A stretch of DNA of 64,000 bases from Polynucleobacter necessarius (GTDB lineage Bacteria > Pseudomonadota > Gammaproteobacteria > Burkholderiales > Burkholderiaceae): positions 248,001-312,000 of the forward strand of contig NZ_LT606948.1 of assembly GCF_900095185.1 (NCBI RefSeq), written 5' to 3'. Below are positions 1 to 8,066 of the stretch, piece after piece. Made by a program: the position numbers and the translations under genes. How positions within the stretch are numbered: the stretch's first letter is position 1; every line of letters begins with the position of its first letter. Below the pieces are notes generated by a model, which saw only the letters and a program-made list of their open reading frames with translations, searched no databases and was not told where the DNA came from.

Positions 1-519
1 CACTGGCATGCATAAAGGCAGTATTAATAAACTCAATAAGACGCTCCCTCCCCTGACGCCCAGTGTCAACGCTGCACCTATAGAGCCCAACAAGGATAGT
101 ACTGGCGTTCCTATTAGGAGGGTTCCCATTAATACATATAAAGCACTTGCATCCAGATCAAACTGGATCCCGATAACGGGAGCTAATAACACTAGCGGCA
201 ATCCACTCACAATCCAATGCGCAATAATTTTTCCGGTAACTAGGAGAACCATAGGCTGCGGTGATAAAGCGAGCTGCTCCAAGGATCCATCTTGATAGTC
301 AGCAGAAAACATCCGCTGCAAACCCAATAATGTCGACAATAAAGCAGTGACCCACAAAACCCCTGGTGCAATTTTACGTAACAAGGCACTATCCGCACCA
401 ATGCCCAAAGGAAATAAACTGGTCACGACGACAAAAAAGAATAAAGCTGTGAGCGCCTCGCTTTTGCGACGCATCACCAAAAGCAAATCACGACGAATAA
501 CAGCTAACAAGGCATTCAT
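1..519 (-). CDS. ccmB: heme exporter protein CcmB (3' end outside window)
   Basis: Membrane subunit of the CcmAB heme-handling ABC complex of cytochrome c maturation (System I). The minus-strand frame is open from the ATG at 519 to the window edge, giving 173 codons of a protein usually near 220 residues. The start reads MNALLAVIRRDLLLVMRRKS, followed by hydrophobic segments (ALFFFVVVTSLFPLGIG) and the family-like stretch FSADYQDGSLEQL. The ATG overlaps the ccmA stop (ATGA), which fits translational coupling. No lesion is visible in the part present. It is one of the few apparently intact genes in the left half, so cytochrome c maturation is probably retained. Confidence 0.88.
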   Translation of the reverse strand, partial: MNALLAVIRRDLLLVMRRKSEALTALFFFVVVTSLFPLGIGADSALLRKIAPGVLWVTALLSTLLGLQRMFSADYQDGSLEQLALSPQPMVLLVTGKIIAHWIVSGLPLVLLAPVIGIQFDLDASALYVLMGTLLIGTPVLSLLGSIGAALTLGVRGGSVLLSLLILPLCMPV

Positions 520-1163
520 AAATCCAATACCCTAACATTTGGAAGACTGGGCTCTTGATGGCTAGTCATGATCACCAAACCACCATGCTCTATATGCTCG
601 GCAATCAAAGTCTGTAACGCCCTTACTGCATCAGTATCAAGCGCATTGAATGGTTCATCTAAAATCCATAATCTAGCTTGACGAGTCAACATAAGCGCCA
701 TCAATACACGACGCTTTTGTCCAGCAGACAAACAACTCACGGGCAAGTATTCGCGCCCACGTAGACCAAAGCGCCAGAAAGCATTCAGGGCTTGAACGTC
801 TGATAATGCAATATTATCGAGCGCAGCATACAACTGTATATTTTCGAATGCTGTGAGGTCTTCTTTGAGTGCGTCACGATGCCCCAGAAATAGCAAATCG
901 CGGTGAAAGATGGGAGCATCTTTACTGATCAACTCACCATTCCATAGTATCTCTCCAGACTCAGGTTTAGATAGGCCTGTCAAAAGCCTTAAGAAACTGG
1001 TTTTGCCGATTCCATTCTCTCCACGAACATGTAGGCACTCTCCGTTTGAAACTCTGAAATCGAGATCCCGAAATAACGTTCTCTCGCCACGCACACAGCA
1101 CAGCTCACGAGCTTCAAGCGCAAGTGATGGGTTGCTGGAGATGGAGGAGGTAGTGACAATCAT
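516..1163 (-). CDS. ccmA: heme ABC exporter ATP-binding protein CcmA
   Basis: Cytoplasmic ATPase of the CcmABCDE heme delivery system for c-type cytochromes. It has 215 residues, a normal length. Walker A is GENGIGKTS near residue 49, the ABC signature LSAGQKRR lies near 145, and Walker B is LWILDEP near 165, followed by a switch histidine in MTSHQ. The stop overlaps the ccmB start. The first gene of this pair visible here has no obvious neighbour upstream for about 150 bases. The frame is clean, and nothing suggests decay. Confidence 0.92.
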   Translation of the reverse strand: MIVTTSSISSNPSLALEARELCCVRGERTLFRDLDFRVSNGECLHVRGENGIGKTSFLRLLTGLSKPESGEILWNGELISKDAPIFHRDLLFLGHRDALKEDLTAFENIQLYAALDNIALSDVQALNAFWRFGLRGREYLPVSCLSAGQKRRVLMALMLTRQARLWILDEPFNALDTDAVRALQTLIAEHIEHGGLVIMTSHQEPSLPNVRVLDL

Positions 1164-1305
1164 GAGGGCTCGTGGCTTGAATCAAACCACCCCAGGCATT
1201 GTCCAAGAGCCCATAGGGACTGTCAAACCAGGACAGGTGGAATTAAGGGAATAATGCCTTTTAATTCAATTACTTATGAAAGTATAAACCGAGTCCTCAC
1301 AGAAA

Positions 1306-1334
1306 GGAAAAACCACCCAAAGGTAGTTTTTTTA
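1306..1334 (-). terminator. Rho-independent terminator after the flavodoxin relic
   Basis: Read on the minus strand there is a 7-bp stem (AACTACC/GGTGGTT, one G-U pair) with a TTTG loop and a following T run. It lies just downstream of the minus-strand flavodoxin pseudogene. Confidence 0.6.
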
Positions 1335-1349
1335 AATCAATTACTTAGC

Positions 1350-1900
1350 CTACTTAAGACGCTTAGTAATTTCTGCGATACGTTGTCCGTATAGTCTAGC
1401 AGTCTCCAAATCCCCGAATGGACTTCATCCGCACTTGCGTCTGAGGGAGTTTGCATCATTGCTCCCGCTGAAAAACCGACATAGTTAATGTCATCAGGCT
1501 TTGCAGCCTTAGAATTTGAGGGCATTCATCCAGTGCGAACCCATAAACCAGAGTGTTGCATGGCTAGAGTAAGGAAATAGTGCAAAGTAGAATGCTTATC
1601 ACCATTCATCGTAGCCGAATTGGTAAAGCCGCCAAACACCTTGTCTTTCCATTACTGAGAGAACCACTGCTTTGAGCTCGCGTCGGTAAACTTTTTAAAT
1701 TGCCAACTTACCGTACCCAGATAGGTTGGCGATCCAAAGACAATTGCATCAGCGTCATTCAAGATTGACCATTGGGATTCAGTTCAATTGCCTTCAGCAT
1801 CAATTGCCACCAATCTTCCATTAGCGCCTTTTGCAACTGCTTCTGCTTGCTTTACTGTGTGACCATAACCGCTATGAAATATCACTGCAATTTTTTTCAT
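1350..1900 (-). pseudogene. flavodoxin / NAD(P)H:quinone oxidoreductase-like (WrbA-like) relic
   Basis: The minus-strand start at 1900 follows a good ribosome binding site (GGAGAAAAG) and reads MKKIAVIFHSGYGHTVKQAE, the FMN-binding opening of the flavodoxin/WrbA family. Further on are the family-like pieces SPTYLGTVSWQFKKFTDASS and a C-terminal piece NYVGFSAGAMMQTPSDAS ending in EITKRLK. The pieces lie in different frames and contain stop codons, including one just before MPSNSKAAKP, so the gene is dead. It sits last in a marR-doxX-flavodoxin unit on the minus strand. Assignment beyond the flavodoxin-like fold is uncertain. Confidence 0.75.
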
Positions 1901-1927
1901 ACTTTTCTCCTTTAAATAAGCCAATTA

Positions 1928-2155
1928 TTAAGATACTTTTTTAGAATCAATCGAGAGCTCACCAGCGCCAAATACTGTCAACAAAAATAGACCGCCTGCA
2001 ATACGCAGATTTTTCATCAACATGAGATTTTGTACATAAGCCTGATCAGCAGGAGCGGCCCAAAAATTATGCAAAATAAAGGCTGCAGATATAAAAATTG
2101 CTGCAAGCAAAATTCTGGCAATGAATACTAACGGCTTGGATATTGAATTCATCAA
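1928..2155 (-). pseudogene. DoxX family membrane protein with in-frame internal deletion
   Basis: An open frame of 75 residues whose N-terminus (KPLVFIARILLAAIFISA) and C-terminus (FHNFWAAP-type segment, then AGGLFLLTVFGAGELSID) match the two ends of DoxX proteins, which are usually 125-145 residues with four membrane helices. The middle helices, about 60 residues, are missing and the reading frame is kept across the join at FISA/AFIL. The product would have about two membrane segments and is unlikely to work. It lies 16 bases downstream of marR and just upstream of the flavodoxin relic. Confidence 0.75.
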
Positions 2156-2171
2156 AACTTCTCTGATTAAT

Positions 2172-2600
2172 TTAATTTGAAAAAATATGGTTAATAACCC
2201 GCAAAGATTTAGTAACTTCCGCGAACTCTTTTTCGCTCAATTTAGAAAATGCTTTTTCTAAATGCTGTAGATGCGCAGGAAATACTTTTTCAAATAATGT
2301 TTTTCCGGCTGTTGTTAGCCCAATCATTTGGCTGCGCGCATCCTCTGGGTTTAATTTCCGCTCCAAAATTCCTTTCGCTTCTAGACGTTCCAGGACCCCT
2401 GTCAGCGTTCCCTTGGTTACTAAAGTCTTGTCACCCAACTCTTTGCATGTCATTGGAAGTTGGTTACCTAAAGTCGCAATCACATCAAACTGAGTAGTAG
2501 TTAAACCCATCGCTTTGACATCTGGCGCTGAATATCGCTCAAAAGCCTGATAGGCAGACACAAGAGTGCGTCGTGTTGGTAAGAAGTTCATTTGACTCAT
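2172..2600 (-). CDS. MarR family transcriptional regulator
   Basis: A 142-residue winged-helix regulator, normal family length. The segment TTTQFDVIATLGNQLPMTCK leads into the recognition helix region LGDKTLVTKGTLTGVLERLE, then the wing KGILERKLNPEDARSQMIGL with the usual D-x-R-S-x motif. No lesion is visible. It heads a unit with the doxX and flavodoxin relics, both broken, so it may now only regulate itself. The ligand is unknown. A promoter with phased repeats lies immediately upstream. Confidence 0.88.
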   Translation of the reverse strand: MSQMNFLPTRRTLVSAYQAFERYSAPDVKAMGLTTTQFDVIATLGNQLPMTCKELGDKTLVTKGTLTGVLERLEAKGILERKLNPEDARSQMIGLTTAGKTLFEKVFPAHLQHLEKAFSKLSEKEFAEVTKSLRVINHIFSN

Positions 2601-2602
2601 AT

Positions 2603-2638
2603 ACAGTACTAATTAGAACTAATACGAACTAAATGCAA
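2603..2638 (-). promoter_or_regulatory. marR promoter with three phased 10-bp direct repeats
   Basis: On the minus strand TTGCAT (2638-2633) and TAATTA (2615-2610) are 17 bp apart, a good sigma-70 promoter. Overlapping it are three consecutive 10-bp units, on the plus strand ACAGTACTAA, TTAGAACTAA and TACGAACTAA, each ending ACTAA, so the repeat falls on one DNA face. The position is where MarR proteins often bind to repress themselves. The sequence is observed; the operator role is inferred. Confidence 0.5.
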
Positions 2639-2649
2639 GCTAGAGCAAC

Positions 2650-2680
2650 AAAAAACCCCACATTAATGGGGGGGTTTGAT
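2650..2680 (-). terminator. Rho-independent terminator after the solute-binding relic
   Basis: The stem AAACCCC/GGGGTTT, read on the minus strand, is followed by six T residues. It is downstream of the minus-strand solute-binding protein fragment. Confidence 0.7.
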
Positions 2681-2713
2681 TTGAGACTTGGCAGGCGTCC
2701 TCTCACTCACCTT

Positions 2714-2925
2714 CTACGGCTTGATAATGGGGGCGGCGGATAAGTCCTGCACACCATATTTTTGCAGCAAATTCGCAACCAAGCCACTCCGAATACACTC
2801 TTTGAGACAAGCATCCAAATATTCAATTGCTTCTAAATTCGACTTCTTGGTGGCAATCGCTTGCTGTATACTGGTGAATTGGCCATCTAATATCCGTGAA
2901 CCTGGCACTTTTTTTGGAACATGAA
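2714..2925 (-). pseudogene. extracellular solute-binding protein, C-terminal fragment
   Basis: About 65 residues in one frame, including PGSRILDGQF, EAIEYLDACLKECIRSGLVA and NLLQKYGVQDLSAAPI, resemble the C-terminal end of a family 3 amino-acid-type ABC transporter periplasmic binding protein. The rest of the gene is absent: upstream sequence switches at about 2926 to an amidohydrolase relic. No RBS or sensible start is present. It is a remnant with its terminator still attached. Confidence 0.55.
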
Positions 2926-3624
2926 ACTAACCCCGCATAGGGGGCTCAACCAATTTACCAGTCAATTTGACTGTAGCATCCTTGACATATAAATACCGCC
3001 GCCTGGGGGATTTGGAGTCTTATCCGTAACACCAGCAATTTCGAGAGCCCTATGGTTGACATAACCAATAGGGCCCGATTGATTGACGATAAAGATCGGA
3101 ACATCTTTAGAGACCTTATCTAAATCATCTGCAGTTAATTCAGCCATTTCAGCCATAAATGGCGTGGTGCGTGTTGGATCAACACCAAAACCAAAACCAA
3201 AACCAAAACCAAACAACTATCCTCCCGCAGGAATATTCTTTAGTGCTGCCTTCATTTTCTGAATCCAGGTCTCTTTGGTGTCATATGGCAATGTGAAATT
3301 CCTGAATTTTAATCCCAGACCCTCAGATACCGAAGTAATAATAATGTGAACATGCGGCTCTACAAATCCAGACATGAGTGTTTGCCCTTGAAGATCCACG
3401 ACCTTCTTGGCAGTGCTAGCTTGCCAGTCTTTAGTAACGACTTCCTTTGTACCAACAGCCACGATCTTGCCATTCTGAACTGCGAGTGCTTGTGCCTCTT
3501 CATTTTTAGCATTGACGGTAACAACTGGGCCGCCATAAAAAATGGTATCGGTATTGCCTTTTGCAAACACAAGGGCGCTCTGCGTCATCAATACAGCAGA
3601 GAATAGCTTCGAAGCAAATTGCAT
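2926..3624 (-). pseudogene. amidohydrolase family 3 (YtcJ-like), N-terminal half
   Basis: The start at 3624 follows AGGAAAAG and gives a signal-peptide-like opening (MQFASKLFSAVLMTQSALVFA). It continues through the metal-dependent hydrolase opening DTIFYGGPVVTVNAKNEEA, the metal motif VEPHVHI, and later IGYVNHRALEIAGV and TPNPPGGGIY, ending at TGKLVEPP near 2940. At least three lesions are visible: a frame change near 3215 beside a CCAAAA repeat, a 2-bp TA duplication near IYMS that shifts the frame, and the abrupt end near 2930. The missing C-terminal half, starting at the corresponding family position, lies on the plus strand from about 6613. An inversion explains the split. Confidence 0.8.
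3185..3213. repeat. (CCAAAA)n hexanucleotide tandem repeat, 4.8 copies
   Basis: Four perfect CCAAAA units plus CCAAA, inside the amidohydrolase N-terminal relic. In the minus-strand frame it encodes alternating Gly-Phe. Slippage here probably expanded the tract; the adjacent frame change suggests it contributed to inactivation. Confidence 0.8.
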
Positions 3625-3647
3625 ATCTTTTCCTAGGTATTAATTCA

Positions 3648-4223
3648 TTATTTTAAAATCACCAAAGTTACGGTAGCACGAGCACCTCATATCGATGGAC
3701 CACCCGGAGTATTGCTAACGTAATACATAGGGCCCACGGCCAAATGAAATGAGCACACCATCAGCCAACATAAAGCGGGTTGGAAGTACGGCGCGTATTA
3801 CAGTTATAAAGTGCTTCCATATTAGCTGTATAAGTCCAAGCTTCTTTTTATTGGTATAAACAACAAAAGGTTGGCCCACAGCATCTTGAACGCTAATCTC
3901 TCTTGCGCCAGCCACAATTGGACGGACGATAAAAATATCGTCGCCGCCCCAATCAAAAGGCATTACTGGTTGGAACAAGAGGGTCTGCTCAGGCCCTCCT
4001 TGATTTCTGCCAACACCACGACTGAATTCATATTGGCAATTGGATGGGCCAGTTTTTTAGCAATATCAACAGAATCTACCGCCGGCTTAGAGGCAGCTGA
4101 AACGGCACTTGAATTATCCGCCCTAACATTACTTGGTTGACTAGAAACTGCTTGAGCAAATGGTATGGATGAAAATAATCCTGCAACCACTAAATTCAGT
4201 ACCCATTTTTAAGCAAGTTTCAT
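3648..4223 (-). pseudogene. outer-membrane transporter-like protein relic
   Basis: The minus-strand start at 4223 gives MKLA, a TAA stop, then KWVLNLVVAGLFSSIPFAQA, clearly a signal peptide broken by one nonsense codon. Downstream pieces are AKKLAHPIANMNSVVV, QDAVGQPFVVYTNKKK and, in another frame, NTPGGPSI then a TGA stop then GARATVTLVILK. These recall a broadly distributed family of outer-membrane-associated transporter-like beta-barrel proteins whose C-terminus reads GGPxWGxRxxVT. The middle is largely deleted. The family call is from memory and tentative, but that it is a dead secreted protein is clear. Confidence 0.45.
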
Positions 4224-4232
4224 AAGCACTAT

Positions 4233-4975
4233 TTAAAAGAATGACAAGTGGAAAATGGCAGATAATTGCGGGATTTGAAAAGTCGTTTTTGCAGCAAGCC
4301 TGCGCCGTTAGTCTTTGAGGAGCGCATGTCATAGTAAAGACCGCGATAAGTTAGAGAGACATCAACCCATTTCTCAACAGTCTTTCCTATGCCAGCCATG
4401 GCCTGCCAAGTTACGTTGGTAGCACCTCCTCCGCTACCTATATCAGCATAAAAGGCACATACCCAGTTGAGCTTGCAATACGATAGCGGCCTTTGAAGCC
4501 CACAATTGGATGAGCAGTGCTCACAGTTTTAGAATCGCTCAATGAATAATTCGTGCCATCAAGAGCCAGATTCAATGTGGCTGTCGCACTAATCCAACGA
4601 ACCCCTAGTCAACCATCCAAAGTGGCGTCTTGACTGTTGACTAAATTGTATGTTGCTGCGCCAGTCAAAATGGTTTGTTGAACTGTAGGTTTCAATCCCA
4701 CCCTAAAGTTATAACCAGGGGCGGGGGTGACAGATGTTGTTCCTGTTTTGTGAAGCGTTGCGCTGATAAAGTCAGCCATCATCCCCCGGTTACCATAACG
4801 AACCTTGCTCGCAAGCATTCCACCAGACTTGAGACTGCTAATATGGCGTTACATCTACGGTCCAACTGTCAGAGATTTTGGGAATTGGTAAGATCTGCTC
4901 TTCAGCTTGAACAACGCTTACAGATCCCAAGGTTAGGAATGCAGAGAAACAAATTACAAGGATTTTCTTATTCAT
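4233..4975 (-). pseudogene. secreted beta-barrel-like protein relic
   Basis: The start at 4975 gives a clean signal peptide (MNKKILVICFSAFLTLGSVS then VVQA). The mature part includes PIPKISDSWTVDVTPY, a 1-bp deletion causing a stop, then MLASKVRYGNRGMMADFISA, YNFRVGLKPTVQQTILTGA, GVRWISATATLNLALDG, HPIVGFKGRYRIASS, VDVSLTYRGLYYDM-like sequence in broken form, and a terminal QIPQLSAIF ending aromatic. Alternating strands and an aromatic C-terminus suggest an outer-membrane beta-barrel. Several stops and frame changes are present between 4340 and 4620. I do not recognise a named family. Confidence 0.5.
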
Positions 4976-5436
4976 AAATAATCTACTTAAAAGATTGGGT
5001 TGAATACAGCGTTTGCGATCAATTTAGGGCTCATTATAGGATGCAGGGATAAGCAAAATTTAACTAAAAACGTTAAAAGTTATAAGATTTGTAAGTGCCT
5101 TTTGCATCAGTATGCTAGCTGTTCTTACTGTAGGTTTGCGTCCTGATTACTAAATGCAAGCTCATAGTTAGCGTGCGCTACAAACCTTTGCAAGGCGATG
5201 TTTTGCCCCTTAGCTGGATGCAATTGAGAACCCCTGCATTCTCAGAATTTGTACTCTATTGATTTATATGGTCTAAATTGAATATTGAGTATTTTAGGAT
5301 GGGCAATTTCAGTTTATCTAATAATTCGATGATAAATATCAAATTTATTCATTAGACAAATAATCATCAGAGGTTCACAATTCATTCAGTTGTATTTGCT
5401 ACCAAAATATTGATTAACCAAAACTAGGAGCACAGT
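4976..5436. other. ahpC upstream region without recognisable gene
   Basis: 461 bases of A/T-rich sequence between the divergent beta-barrel relic and ahpC. No convincing ORF, RNA or repeat is visible. The ahpC ribosome binding site AGGAG is at 5426-5430. An OxyR-type site would be expected here, but I cannot point to one with confidence. Confidence 0.5.
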
Positions 5437-6000
5437 ATGTCCATCATCAACACAGCAGTACAGCCATTTAAAACCGAAGCTTTCCACAACGACAAGTTCG
5501 TTACCGTTACCGACGAGACTCTGAAGGGCCATTGGTCAGCGCTCATTTTTATGCCAGCAGCATTCACATTTAACTGCCCAACGGAAATTGAAGATGCAGC
5601 TGAAAACTATGCTGAATTCCAAAAATTGGGTGCTGAGGTTTATATCGTTACTACTGATACTCATTTCTCACACAAAGTTTGGCATGAAACATCTCCAGCT
5701 GTTGGTAAGGCAAAGTTCCCGCTCGTAGGCGACCCAACTCATACTTTGACCAATGCATTCGGTGTGCATATTCCTGAAGCTGGTTTAGCGTTACGTGGCA
5801 CCTTCATCATCAATCCAGAAGGTGTAATCAAGAGCGCAGAAATTCACTCCAACGAAATCGCTCGTGATGTTTCTGAGACTCTGCGTAAATTAAAGGCTGC
5901 TCAATACACAGCTGCACATCCAGGTGAAGTTTGCCCAGCCAAGTGGAAAGAAGGGGCAGCAACCTTAACTCCATCATTGGATCTCGTAGGCAAGATCTAA
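5437..6000 (+). CDS. ahpC: alkyl hydroperoxide reductase AhpC (2-Cys peroxiredoxin)
   Basis: Cytoplasmic peroxiredoxin that reduces hydrogen peroxide and organic hydroperoxides. It has 187 residues, the usual AhpC length. The peroxidatic cysteine is in FTFNCPTEIEDAA near residue 47; the resolving cysteine is in HPGEVCPAKWKEG near 167. The frame is intact with AGGAG 6 bases upstream. The normal reductant gene ahpF follows but is broken, so another reductant (for example a thioredoxin system elsewhere) would be needed. Two mutually exclusive hairpins separate it from ahpF. Confidence 0.95.
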   Translation: MSIINTAVQPFKTEAFHNDKFVTVTDETLKGHWSALIFMPAAFTFNCPTEIEDAAENYAEFQKLGAEVYIVTTDTHFSHKVWHETSPAVGKAKFPLVGDPTHTLTNAFGVHIPEAGLALRGTFIINPEGVIKSAEIHSNEIARDVSETLRKLKAAQYTAAHPGEVCPAKWKEGAATLTPSLDLVGKI

Positions 6001-6016
6001 GCTGAATCATTCATCC

Positions 6017-6074
6017 ATAGACTCTCTTCGGTGAGTCTATTGGAGAGGAACAGATCCTGCCCAATAGACTCACC
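6017..6074 (+). promoter_or_regulatory. two mutually exclusive hairpins between ahpC and ahpF
   Basis: Hairpin 1 pairs ATAGACTC (6017-6024) with GAGTCTAT (6033-6040) and is capped by C-UUCG-G. Hairpin 2 pairs the 14-nt GGTGAGTCTATTGG (6030-6043) perfectly with CCAATAGACTCACC (6061-6074), loop 17 nt. They share 6033-6040, so only one can form at a time. There is no long T run after either. A role in processing or differential ahpC/ahpF expression is plausible but inferred. Confidence 0.6.
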
Positions 6075-6099
6075 TAAAAAATATTGAAGGAAATTATCA

Positions 6100-6612
6100 T
6101 GCTCGATACCAATATCAAATCTCAATTCAAGGTTTATTTTGAAAAAATCGTTAGCCCTATCGTTTTAGTGGCTAGCGTGGATGGCAGCGAAAGCTCAAAA
6201 CAAATGCTTGAGCTCTTAAACGAAGTTGCTGAACAGCCTGACAAAATCACCCGTCAAAGCTGACGGCACAGCGGATCACATCCCTAGCTTTACTGTAAGC
6301 AAACTTGACCAGTCTGCGCGCATCACTTTTGCTGGACTGCCAATGGGTCACGAACTGACTGCCTTTATCTTGGCTATTTTGCAATCGAATATACCCGGCG
6401 AACAAGAATATCGCGGTAAGGGTGTACCTATTGCCCTCACTGTGACGGCCCCTTATTTAAAGGCAAGCGTGCCGCGGTAATTGGTGGTGGGAACTCAGGT
6501 GTTGACGCTGCAATTGACTTGTTGGGTATCGTAAGTCATGTCACCTTGATTGGATTGAATTGGATAGCAAACTGCGTGCCGATGCTGTGTTGCAAAGAAA
6601 AATGGTTAGTCT
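6100..6612 (+). pseudogene. ahpF: alkyl hydroperoxide reductase subunit F, truncated
   Basis: Flavoprotein reductase partner of AhpC. The ATG at 6100 opens MLDTNIKSQFKVYFEKIVSP, as in AhpF. A frameshift occurs near 6255. The thioredoxin-like N-terminal domain continues to about 6390 and then jumps to EQEYRGKGV, skipping the middle of the protein. The CPHC redox motif is still spelled in the DNA but one base is missing just before it (GTACCTAT instead of a GTAACCTAT-type sequence). The NAD-binding [17 protein letters not shown] follows, and the gene ends at [12 protein letters not shown]. The C-terminal third is gone. Confidence 0.85.
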
Positions 6613-7570
6613 AACTAGCTACTGCCATTCCCGTGATGCAAAGTGTCTCACTCTCTGCTCCTACGCCGAATATTCGATATACCGCTTCAGTTTGGGCGGC
6701 ACCTAACGGTGAAAGTATGCTAAAAGACTTAAGTATTTTTGAAATGTCAGCAAAAGCAAATCCTGCTTACTACCGCTTTGCCGCCATCAAAGCATGGGTT
6801 GATGGAGAAAATAACTGTCCAACAGGCTTCATGTATGAGCCATACGTAGGCATACAGGATACCGATCCACCTGGCGGAAAAATTACCTTGGTCACAAATC
6901 AGCAATTAGCTAATCAGCTTTCCAAGCTAGCCAATCAAAATCAGAAAATGAGCATGCTGCATTGCTCTGGTGACGCGGCTGCTAATATTGGACTCAATGC
7001 ATACGAACTGCTCAGCAAAAATCAATCAAGTAATACCATCAAACGTATTGAACATTTTGGCATGTTTCAGCTAACACCAGAACAATTAAAGCGAGGTGTT
7101 GCACTCAAGGAAAATCACTGTCATCTCTCATCACAACCCATCTGGTTATTGGAGCTAGTTAATGCTGATTATGAAAATTATGGGGACTGCAAGAGCAAAA
7201 ACTGGATATCAATTTAAAACCATGATTAATACTGGTTGAGAGCCTGCCGCCAACACAGATATGACAGGTATCTACCTCGGCAATATTGATCCATTTAAAG
7301 CAATTTATGCGGCCGTAACAAGGCAGTCCGATATGGGAATCTTTGAGCCCCGAGAGGCTATTTCAGTTCGCGACGCCTTACGAATGTGGACTATCTGGCC
7401 CGCCCAGGCGACTGGGGAAGATAAAGTGAAGGGCACCATTGAGATTGGTAAGTACGCAGATATGACAGTACTATCCAATCATTTTTTTTAAAATACTCAA
7501 AACATCGCTGAAAGACGTTCAAGCATCCATGACCATAGTAGGTGGTCGAGTGGTTGATAAGTCTGACTAG
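6613..7570 (+). pseudogene. amidohydrolase family 3 (YtcJ-like), C-terminal half
   Basis: Begins at LATAIPVMQSVSLSAPTPN, exactly where the minus-strand half (2926-3624) leaves off in family alignments. Family segments follow: AAIKAWVDGENNCPTG, the histidine-containing MSMLHCSGDAAANI, RIEHFGMFQLTPEQL, then after a frame break EAISVRDALRMWTIWPAQATG and a terminal KYADMTVLS. Stops and frame changes occur near 7217, 7240 and 7490. It ends at TAG 7568-7570, directly followed by a terminator. Most simply, it is the displaced 3' half of the gene starting at 3624. Confidence 0.8.
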
Positions 7571-7585
7571 TTGATAGCACGAAAA

Positions 7586-7609
7586 AAAAGCCACCCTCGG
7601 GTGGCTTTT
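7586..7609 (+). terminator. Rho-independent terminator
   Basis: An 11-bp perfect stem AAAAGCCACCC/GGGTGGCTTTT with a 2-nt TC gap. It lies 15 bases after the amidohydrolase stop. The A and T tracts make it potentially bidirectional, serving the minus-strand relic on the other side. Confidence 0.88.
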
Positions 7610-7654
7610 AGAAAAACAGTAAAACTAAATCTGTAGCTGAAGTAAGCAATCAGA

Positions 7655-7825
7655 TTAAGCAGCTTTACGGATTTTAGCAGCAGGCTTAGCAACAACGTAT
7701 TGACCTATGGATGTTTTCTATAGCAGCGTCAACTACTTGAGCAACTTCTTTATTGCCGTTAGAACCACTTTGTTAACTTTAGCTTGTGCATTAGCAAATT
7801 GATCATTTAATTGAGTTTAAAACAT
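7655..7825 (-). pseudogene. phasin-like or Ala/Lys-tailed small protein relic
   Basis: Minus strand from 7825: MF, a TAA stop, then TQLNDQFANAQAKV, then out of frame NKEVAQVVDAAIENI, then in another frame QYVVAKPAAKIRKAA and a stop. The opening and the Ala/Lys tail recall phasins (polyhydroxybutyrate granule proteins) but the fragment is too short to be sure. At least three lesions are present. Confidence 0.35.
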
Positions 7826-8039
7826 GATTTATCCTAACTTTAAGTAAATGGGTTTTTTATTGCGATGCACCATTTTAGGAGCCTCTTTTTCTAAATGCAA
7901 GATATTTTTGTTGCAAAGCAATATATATTTACATATGCCGCATTTAAAGACCTTTAAATGCTGATTGAACGGCTTTAAATAACTCCAAGATATCCAAAAC
8001 TGGGTAGCATGTTTCAAATGAATGCCAACCTTAATCAAT

Positions 8040-8066
8040 AGTATTACCTATTTTTTAGGCAATACT
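8040..8066 (-). terminator. hairpin at the end of the hydrolase relic
   Basis: An 11-bp inverted repeat AGTATTACCTA/TAGGCAATACT with a five-base T loop overlaps the hydrolase stop codon. There is no T run after it on the minus strand, so its terminator role is uncertain. Confidence 0.4.

Noticed and set aside
4141..4332. 63-codon minus-strand ORF over the beta-barrel relic end
   Set aside because: It is the wrong frame of the relic's C-terminus and the next gene's leader; the correct frame reads QIPQLSAIF.
7829..8038. 69-codon minus-strand ORF (MIKVGIHLKHATQF...)
   Set aside because: No family resemblance, no ribosome binding site, lies in a decayed intergenic stretch with many lysine, isoleucine and cysteine codons as expected from A/T-rich noise.
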